Shown piece after piece: positions 6,876 to 10,882 of a stretch of 10,882 nt of DNA (its first letter is position 1; each line of letters begins with the position of its first letter). Under the pieces are notes generated by a model, which was not told the DNA's origin, did not search any database, and worked only from the letters and a program-made list of their open reading frames with translations. The stretch is from Pseudaquidulcibacter sp964443435 (GTDB taxonomy: Bacteria; Pseudomonadota; Alphaproteobacteria; Caulobacterales; Aquidulcibacteraceae). The DNA lies in assembly GCA_964443435.1 (NCBI GenBank), contig CAYUCW010000062.1, positions 1 to 10,882 on the forward strand, given 5' to 3'. The translations under genes and the position numbers were made by a program.

Positions 6876-8249
6876 TTACTCTATGTTTTCTATTATTTCT
6901 CTCATAGCTTTGGTGAATTGTATAGCTTTTTCTTTGCTAAACTCAGGGGCGATTAAAAGCATATTATGGAATGGGGTGATTAAAAAACCACGATTAATCA
7001 TTCCAATATGAATTGCCTTTTCAAGTTCGCTATTAAAAAGCTGCTGCATTTCATAGGCATTTTTAGGCTTAGTTTTGCTAAAAATTATTTCCATACGCGC
7101 ACCAAGCCGCGTTATTGACCAATTAAGATTAAACTCTTCAAATAATTTGTTTAATTCTTCTTCAAGGAATGCTGCACTTTCAAGCATTGAAGAAAAAGTT
7201 TCATTTGTAATCAGATGTGTAAGCGAGAATTTCAAAGCATTTAGAGAAAGAAGCGATCCAGAAAGTGTTGTGCCTACACCTGAATGACCCATTGGGATTT
7301 GGCTTCTAGCAGTTTTAATCATAGTCGCGATTTTATCACTAAAACCCCAAACCGCAGTAGGTATGCCGCCAGCAATTGCTTTGCCTATAGTCATAAAATC
7401 TGGCTCTAGCCCATAAGTAATAGTATAGCCGCCAAAACCAGTTGATAAAGTATGGGTTTCATCAATTATAAGTAAAGTCCCGTATTTATCGCAAAGCTTT
7501 TTGACGCTTTGCCAATAATCATCATTAGGTAAAACTATTCCGCAATTTGTTAGTGCTGGCTCCGCAATTATTGCCGCAATTTCACAAGTTTTTAACTCAA
7601 ACTCAAGTTCATTTAAATCGTTAAATGGAACGCATATTGTATTTATTGATGGATCAAAAGCTGGTCCCCAAAGGCTTGGCTTTAAAATTGTGCGACCATT
7701 TTTATCGAGGCTTACACTCGTTTCATCAACTGCGCCATGATAGCAGCCGTCAAATACAATTATTTTTTGCCGTCCTGTGATTAAACGCGCGACTTTTAAA
7801 GCAAAGCGATTGGCATCAGAGGCAGTAAGGCAAGTTTGCCAATTATCCAGCCCAAAAATTTCACATAGTTTTACGCCAATTTCATCTGAATATTCACTAG
7901 GGAGCATAGTCGTAAGACCATTTTCAATAGATCTAGCAAGCGCATGCTTTATGGGTTCGGGCGTATGACCAAACATTGCGCCCGTATCTCCAAGGCACAA
8001 ATCAGTAAGCTTATTGCCGTCTAAATCTTCGATTATAATTCCATTTGCCGATTTAATATAAATCGGAAAAGGCAAATCCCAATCTTTCATCCAATGTTGG
8101 GGGACACCTTCAAAAAAACCATGCTCATTGCTTCTTGAAGCTTGTTTATTATTATGAAAAAAGCAATTAGGGCGGGCTTTTATAAATTCGGCAGTTTCAT
8201 TAGCGATAAAAACTTTGATTTTTGAAATCTGAAATTCCTGATTTGTCAA
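6876..8249 (-). CDS. Class-III PLP-dependent aminotransferase, HemL-like branch, in a polyamine operon
   Basis: This 457-residue cytoplasmic PLP enzyme has the fold-type I class-III layout: CLGDTGAMFGH (85-95), TASDANRFALK (142-152, where glutamate-1-semialdehyde aminomutase has a SEA-type motif), YHG (170-172) stacking on the cofactor, Asp263 in IIDETHT for the pyridine nitrogen, and the probable Schiff-base Lys290 in TIGKAIAGG. The sequence resembles glutamate-1-semialdehyde aminomutase more than classical SpuC or PuuE, but DETHT and the context argue against a haem role. It may transaminate a polyamine, a gamma-glutamyl-amine aldehyde partner or GABA. The start is TTG at 8249: an in-frame TGA lies two codons upstream, the first internal Met is residue 54, and AAAGG sits 6 nt upstream. 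It is the first gene of the operon. The family is sure; the reaction is not. Confidence 0.85.
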   Translation of the reverse strand: MTNQEFQISKIKVFIANETAEFIKARPNCFFHNNKQASRSNEHGFFEGVPQHWMKDWDLPFPIYIKSANGIIIEDLDGNKLTDLCLGDTGAMFGHTPEPIKHALARSIENGLTTMLPSEYSDEIGVKLCEIFGLDNWQTCLTASDANRFALKVARLITGRQKIIVFDGCYHGAVDETSVSLDKNGRTILKPSLWGPAFDPSINTICVPFNDLNELEFELKTCEIAAIIAEPALTNCGIVLPNDDYWQSVKKLCDKYGTLLIIDETHTLSTGFGGYTITYGLEPDFMTIGKAIAGGIPTAVWGFSDKIATMIKTARSQIPMGHSGVGTTLSGSLLSLNALKFSLTHLITNETFSSMLESAAFLEEELNKLFEEFNLNWSITRLGARMEIIFSKTKPKNAYEMQQLFNSELEKAIHIGMINRGFLITPFHNMLLIAPEFSKEKAIQFTKAMREIIENIE

Positions 8250-8255
8250 AATTCA

Positions 8256-8260
8256 CCTTT
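8256..8260 (-). promoter_or_regulatory. Shine-Dalgarno that fixes the TTG start of the aminotransferase
   Basis: The minus strand reads AAAGG, six bases (TGAATT), then TTG. The in-frame TGA inside this spacer rules out any upstream start, and no ATG follows for 53 codons, so the TTG is well supported. Confidence 0.65.
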
Positions 8261-8268
8261 ATAATTCA

Positions 8269-8279
8269 TGAAAATGTCA
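8269..8279. repeat. Shared 11-bp word TGAAAATGTCA, copy 1 (operon leader)
   Basis: The word TGAAAATGTCA occurs here, 20 bp upstream of the aminotransferase start, and again at 10773-10783 in the glycosidase leader. Its ends TGA/TCA are self-complementary. It could be a common operator linking the two units; in such AT-rich leaders a chance match is not excluded. Confidence 0.35.
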
Positions 8280-8286
8280 TAACAAT

Positions 8287-8322
8287 TTTGACAGTAACAC
8301 AAAACTTAGGTAATTTGTCAAA
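8287..8322. repeat. Inverted repeat TTTGACA...TGTCAAA in the operon control region
   Basis: Perfect 7-bp arms lie at 8287-8293 and 8316-8322, separated by 22 bp. The symmetry extends imperfectly inwards (GTAAC against GGTAATT). Another TGTCAAA occurs at 8244-8250, over the TTG start. It could be a regulator binding site. One arm is also the candidate -35 box, so chance overlap of promoter words is a real alternative. Confidence 0.4.
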
Positions 8323-8324
8323 GC

Positions 8325-8360
8325 CTTATTCCATTAATTTTTATATATTTACAGAATAAG
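8325..8360. repeat. Short inverted repeat downstream of the glycosidase gene
   Basis: CTTATTC at 8325-8331 and GAATAAG at 8354-8360 form a 7-bp stem around a 22-bp AT-rich loop, starting about 11 bases after the glycosidase stop. It lacks a GC-rich stem and no U-tract follows on either strand, so it is not a convincing terminator. It could be a weak mRNA-end structure. Confidence 0.25.
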
Positions 8361-8371
8361 CAAAAATCTAA

Positions 8372-10729
8372 TTATTTAGTTTCGGTTTTCATGCTTCTTA
8401 CTTCGTATAGGCTTGTCCATTGGTCATTTTCTGCTTCAATTCTTAATCTTATTTTTGTTTTATTTTGGCTTAGTTCAATAGGGACATCATATTTAATTAT
8501 ATTTGTACTTATAGTGTGTTCGCCTTCAAGTTTTTCATTTACTAATAGTTTATTATCAATCAAAATTTTAAAGTTTTTATTTCTATCATTGCCACTATAT
8601 ACAAATAAAAGCTTATTATTTTCATTTGGTAAAACATTTAAATCAAATTCTATAAAGCCTCTTTGAATAATCCGACCTCTTAGTGCAATATGCGTAATGG
8701 CTTCGGTATTTGGTGTGGCATCAAGATTATGGTCTCGCTCTGGCTGCATTTCACCTAATCTTATATAGTCAATTGTGTTTTGAAGAAGCAAACTTCTTTC
8801 TTTGGCTTCTTTAATATAATTAACTTCTGCGATTGCCCACTCTTGCTTATTAAAGCGCTTAATATAAACCGCAGTTTTGCTTTCGTGAAGTGAATAATAA
8901 GGCTTAAAATTAAGCTCGATAGGTTTTGCATTTGTCTTTATATTAAATTCATGCAGTCTTTCAGTTTTCATAAGCTGATTATTAAAGCTATCACCAATAA
9001 TAGCAGGGTCATAATTTTCCCATGGTATTGATTTATGGCCAAGATCTGCGGCAAGAACCAAAGGCCCATTAAGATATGCGCCCAAGCTTTCATCATCTTG
9101 CATAGTTTCGTAATAAGTCTGCATCGGAAGGCTTAGAATTAAAACATCGCCATTCTTAGGAGCGTCAACATAAAAATAGCCATTTTTAATAGCTTTTATC
9201 AGCTTATTATTTCTAGTTAATTTTGGCGCTTTGCACCAATTCGGAATTCTTAGTGCAAGGCTTTTAATTTTTTTGCCATTATTATTAATTTTAATGCTTA
9301 TGGATTCAGAATTTGGGTATTCAGTATTAATATCAAGACTTATACCATTTTCTTCCCAATTAAGGCTTGAAGGATAAAATAAATTTACGAAAAGCGTATT
9401 ATTATTTGCCCAATAAATGCTTTCGCCATGCTTTGAATGGCTTTCAATACCTGAACCCACACAGCACCAAAAATCATTTTCAGGACTTGAGTGCACTCTT
9501 GCAAAGCCAGAGGCCAAAGGCGAGAAATATGAAAACATGCCAGTTTTTGGATCTTGCTGCGACATTATATGGTTTAAATGCGCGCGCTCATAGAAGTCGA
9601 AATAATTTTTATCGCCAGACCATGAATATAAATGCCTTGTAAGCTTTAGCATATTATAAGTATTGCAACATTCACAAGTCTGTTGCCCAAGACGTTTTGA
9701 AAGCTTTTTAGGCTCTCCCAAGTGTTCAAAATTTGAATTACCGCCAATTACATAAGAATGATCTTTAGTTATGGCTTCATAGAAAAATAAAGATGCTTTG
9801 GCTGCATTTGCATCATTATTAAGTTCATAAATCCTTGCAAGTCCAATAAGCTTTGGAATTTGGGTATTTGAATGCTTGCCGCTTAATTCATCCTTGCCTT
9901 GCGTTAATGGCTCTAATATTGCTCTATGATAGACTTTTTGGGCAAGTTTAAGCCATCTATCATTTTTGGTAATTGCATAAAGTTCGGCAAAACTTTCATT
10001 AAGGCCGCCATGCTCAGCTCTTAAAATTTGTTGCATTTGCGCGTCGCTTAGGCCTTCAAATATAGTGCCCAAATAGTCGCCAAGCCCAAGTGCCACATCA
10101 AGTGAAGTTTTATCGTTACAGAATTTATAAGCATCAATCGCGCCTGCAAAAACCTTATGATAAGTATATAAAGGAACCCAGCCGCCATTAAGGTCAAAAC
10201 CAGATGTTCTTATATCGCCTTTGCGAATTTCTTCATAAACAATCTTTCCATCAATGGTTTTACCATCTCTATCGACAGTTGTGCCGCCCGTATATCCATC
10301 TTTATTAATTATTTGAAATTCACGCAATTTTTTAGAAACATAAAGCGCGCGCTTTTTAAATTCTGTATTTCCAGTTTGCGCAAATTGTAAAGCACATGCC
10401 GATTGATAATGACCAAGTGTATGCCCTGCAATTCCTTTGGCTTCCCATCCTCCATATACAGGCCCTTTGGGTTCAAGTCCGGCATTTTTATAAAAATTAT
10501 GCAAAAGCCTATCTGCGCTTAATGATAATAAATATTTTTGATTGGCATTTATGCTATCAAGGAAAATGGAAGGTTTTAATCTAACGCTATTAAGTGGAGC
10601 CGGATTAAATCTTTGTTTAATCGGATTATTGGCTGATTTATCGGTTTGCGCCGCCGCAATTGTTTGACCATTAAAGCCAAGCACACTTGCAATACCAAGC
10701 CCAAGCCCATTTCTTCGCGTTAATTTCAT
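8372..10729 (-). CDS. Tat-exported beta-L-arabinofuranosidase-like glycoside hydrolase (GH127/GH146, DUF1680)
   Basis: This 785-residue enzyme is predicted to hydrolyse beta-L-arabinofuranosyl linkages in plant-type or algal glycans in the periplasm or outside. TRRNGLGLG (residues 4-12), a hydrophobic stretch and an AAA-Q site near 27 look like a Tat signal. Family motifs follow: GGWEAKGIAGHTLGHY, NGGWVPLYTYHK, HGGLNESFAELYAIT and the SNTQIPKLIG region, closer to GH146 than to bifidobacterial HypBA1. By alignment with HypBA1, Glu353, Cys355, Cys422 and Cys423 match the zinc ligands and cysteine nucleophile, and Glu335 is the likely acid/base. Cys352 and Cys354 are extra neighbours. The C-terminal third is beta-rich and ends with the usual YEVRSM. 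I chose the ATG at 10729 because GAGGA lies 5 nt upstream; the longer frame from 10741 has no ribosome site and its ATG abuts this one. Not an obvious partner of the polyamine genes. Confidence 0.87.
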   Translation of the reverse strand: MKLTRRNGLGLGIASVLGFNGQTIAAAQTDKSANNPIKQRFNPAPLNSVRLKPSIFLDSINANQKYLLSLSADRLLHNFYKNAGLEPKGPVYGGWEAKGIAGHTLGHYQSACALQFAQTGNTEFKKRALYVSKKLREFQIINKDGYTGGTTVDRDGKTIDGKIVYEEIRKGDIRTSGFDLNGGWVPLYTYHKVFAGAIDAYKFCNDKTSLDVALGLGDYLGTIFEGLSDAQMQQILRAEHGGLNESFAELYAITKNDRWLKLAQKVYHRAILEPLTQGKDELSGKHSNTQIPKLIGLARIYELNNDANAAKASLFFYEAITKDHSYVIGGNSNFEHLGEPKKLSKRLGQQTCECCNTYNMLKLTRHLYSWSGDKNYFDFYERAHLNHIMSQQDPKTGMFSYFSPLASGFARVHSSPENDFWCCVGSGIESHSKHGESIYWANNNTLFVNLFYPSSLNWEENGISLDINTEYPNSESISIKINNNGKKIKSLALRIPNWCKAPKLTRNNKLIKAIKNGYFYVDAPKNGDVLILSLPMQTYYETMQDDESLGAYLNGPLVLAADLGHKSIPWENYDPAIIGDSFNNQLMKTERLHEFNIKTNAKPIELNFKPYYSLHESKTAVYIKRFNKQEWAIAEVNYIKEAKERSLLLQNTIDYIRLGEMQPERDHNLDATPNTEAITHIALRGRIIQRGFIEFDLNVLPNENNKLLFVYSGNDRNKNFKILIDNKLLVNEKLEGEHTISTNIIKYDVPIELSQNKTKIRLRIEAENDQWTSLYEVRSMKTETK

Positions 10730-10734
10730 GGTAA

Positions 10735-10740
10735 TCCTCA
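10735..10740 (-). promoter_or_regulatory. Shine-Dalgarno that decides the glycosidase start
   Basis: On the minus strand TGAGGA is followed by TTACC and ATG (10729). The alternative ATG at 10741 overlaps this site by two bases and has only TTAATTTGT before it, so the shorter protein is preferred. Confidence 0.65.
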
Positions 10741-10755
10741 TACAAATTAACGGAA

Positions 10756-10784
10756 TGTATTGAGCTAATATGTGAAAATGTCAA
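10756..10784 (-). promoter_or_regulatory. Candidate sigma70-type promoter of the glycosidase gene
   Basis: On the minus strand a perfect TTGACA (10784-10779) is followed after 17 bases by AATACA, or after 19 bases by TACATT, as a weak -10. An AT-only stretch directly upstream could act as an UP element. The distance to the ATG allows a short leader. The shared 11-bp word overlaps the -35 box, so a bound protein here could block RNA polymerase. Confidence 0.4.
10773..10783. repeat. Shared 11-bp word TGAAAATGTCA, copy 2 (glycosidase leader)
   Basis: This is an exact second copy of the word at 8269-8279, here overlapping the TTGACA -35 box. Both copies have the same orientation relative to the downstream gene, as expected for a shared control site but also possible by chance. 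Confidence 0.35.
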
Positions 10785-10785
10785 T

Positions 10786-10799
10786 TATATTATAATATA
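10786..10799. repeat. 14-bp perfect palindrome upstream of the glycosidase promoter
   Basis: TATATTATAATATA reads the same on both strands and lies immediately upstream of the -35 box. It is pure AT, so symmetry arises easily. It may be an UP element or an operator. Confidence 0.3.
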
Positions 10800-10809
10800 T
10801 TTTTACGAA

Positions 10810-10881
10810 TTAATTCATGCCGTGAATAATATAATTTAGACAGTCTTTCACATCTGAAATAATCGCACGCCTTAATGCTTT
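10810..10881 (-). CDS. 3' end of an unidentified upstream gene (partial)
   Basis: The minus strand is open from the window edge to a TAA at 10812-10810, giving 23 residues that include ALRRAIISDVKDCLNYII. The pattern is that of an amphipathic helix, and the codons look normal for this genome. The style recalls the last helix of FCD-domain GntR-family regulators, which often sit beside sugar-degradation genes, but 23 residues are too few to identify a family. A second frame is also open for 30 codons but gives a less protein-like, Cys- and Tyr-rich peptide; the third has early stops. Between this stop and the glycosidase promoter there is no terminator. Confidence 0.4.
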   Translation of the reverse strand, partial: KALRRAIISDVKDCLNYIIHGMN

Positions 10882-10882
10882 T

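Larger units (their letters stand above)
8250..8371 (-). promoter_or_regulatory. Control region of the polyamine-type operon, with candidate promoters
   Basis: This 122-bp gap separates the glycosidase from the seven-gene operon and holds no credible gene. On the minus strand a perfect TTGACA -35 box (8321-8316) is followed after 17 bases by a weak GTTACT -10. A second candidate pairs TTGTTA (8285-8280) with TATAAA (8263-8258) at 16-base spacing; a transcript from it would begin almost at the TTG start and be nearly leaderless. Several TGTCAAA/TTTGACA words lie here and could be operator half-sites. I cannot tell which promoter is used, or whether the operon is also read from the glycosidase promoter. 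Confidence 0.4.

Noticed and set aside
6876..8249. Glutamate-1-semialdehyde aminomutase (hemL)
   Set aside because: The fold is similar, but the motifs DETHT and CLGDTGAMFGH and the polyamine operon context do not fit a haem biosynthesis enzyme.
8244..8249. TTGACA over the aminotransferase start as a -35 box
   Set aside because: It coincides with the TTG start codon, and no -10-like hexamer lies at a proper distance inside the gene; it probably reflects the start context.
8325..8360. Intrinsic terminator after the glycosidase
   Set aside because: The stem is AT-rich with a 22-bp loop, and no U-tract follows on either strand.
8391..8666. 91-codon plus-strand frame, hydrophobic, antisense to the glycosidase 3' end
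   Set aside because: The hydrophobic composition is simply the complement of Lys/Asn/Glu-rich coding sequence. I saw no good ribosome site, and the sense gene has family motifs through this region.
9367..9642. 91-codon plus-strand frame opposite the glycosidase catalytic region
   Set aside because: It lies opposite the highly conserved Glu/Cys catalytic motifs, which explain the sequence fully.
1..10882. CRISPR array, tRNA, insertion sequence or phage genes
   Set aside because: I saw no regularly spaced repeats, tRNA-like cloverleaf, transposase motifs or terminal inverted repeats. The window is ordinary metabolic and transport sequence.

Overview
The window is a compact, AT-rich stretch of bacterial chromosome in which every convincing gene lies on the minus strand, so transcription runs from high to low coordinates. 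The gene families point to a Gram-negative bacterium: an ABC importer with a Tat-type lipoprotein binding protein, gamma-glutamylpolyamine synthetases and a Tat-exported glycosidase. An AT-rich alphaproteobacterium is my best guess, but no rRNA or other taxonomic marker is present, so this is an inference from protein style only.

Right to left the layout is as follows. (1) The last 23 codons of an unidentified upstream gene (about 10881-10810). (2) A short AT-rich control region with a perfect TTGACA -35 box. (3) A Tat-exported GH127/GH146-type (DUF1680) beta-L-arabinofuranosidase-like enzyme (10729-8372). (4) A 122-bp control region with repeated TTTGACA elements and an 11-bp word shared with region 2. 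(5) A seven-gene polyamine-type operon: a class-III aminotransferase with a TTG start (8249-6876), a first PuuA/SpuI-like gamma-glutamylpolyamine synthetase (6866-5475), a hairpin, a second, divergent PuuA-like synthetase with a TTG start (5399-4008), then a PotD/PotF-like binding protein (3998-2850), two permeases (2850-1954 and 1954-1124) and an ATPase (1124-3).

The seven genes form a logical import and degradation unit. The binding protein captures a polyamine-like cation, the two permeases and the ATPase bring it in, and one or both synthetases ligate glutamate to an amine group. The aminotransferase probably removes an amino group from the substrate, its gamma-glutamyl derivative or a product such as GABA. 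The content resembles the Pseudomonas spu cluster (glutamine synthetase-like genes, an aminotransferase, transporter genes). The rest of the gamma-glutamyl route (PuuB oxidase, PuuC dehydrogenase, PuuD/SpuA hydrolase) is not in the window. The four transporter genes are tightly coupled: each of the three junctions after the binding protein is a TAATG overlap.

I did not find a clearly new type of system. The points most worth following are the paired divergent PuuA paralogs with an unusual HemL-like aminotransferase, substitutions at predicted ligand-contact positions of the binding protein, a cysteine-rich metal site in the Tat-exported arabinofuranosidase, and the word shared by the two control regions. 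No gene-free stretch exceeds 300 bases. I saw no tRNA, rRNA, CRISPR array, insertion sequence or phage gene.
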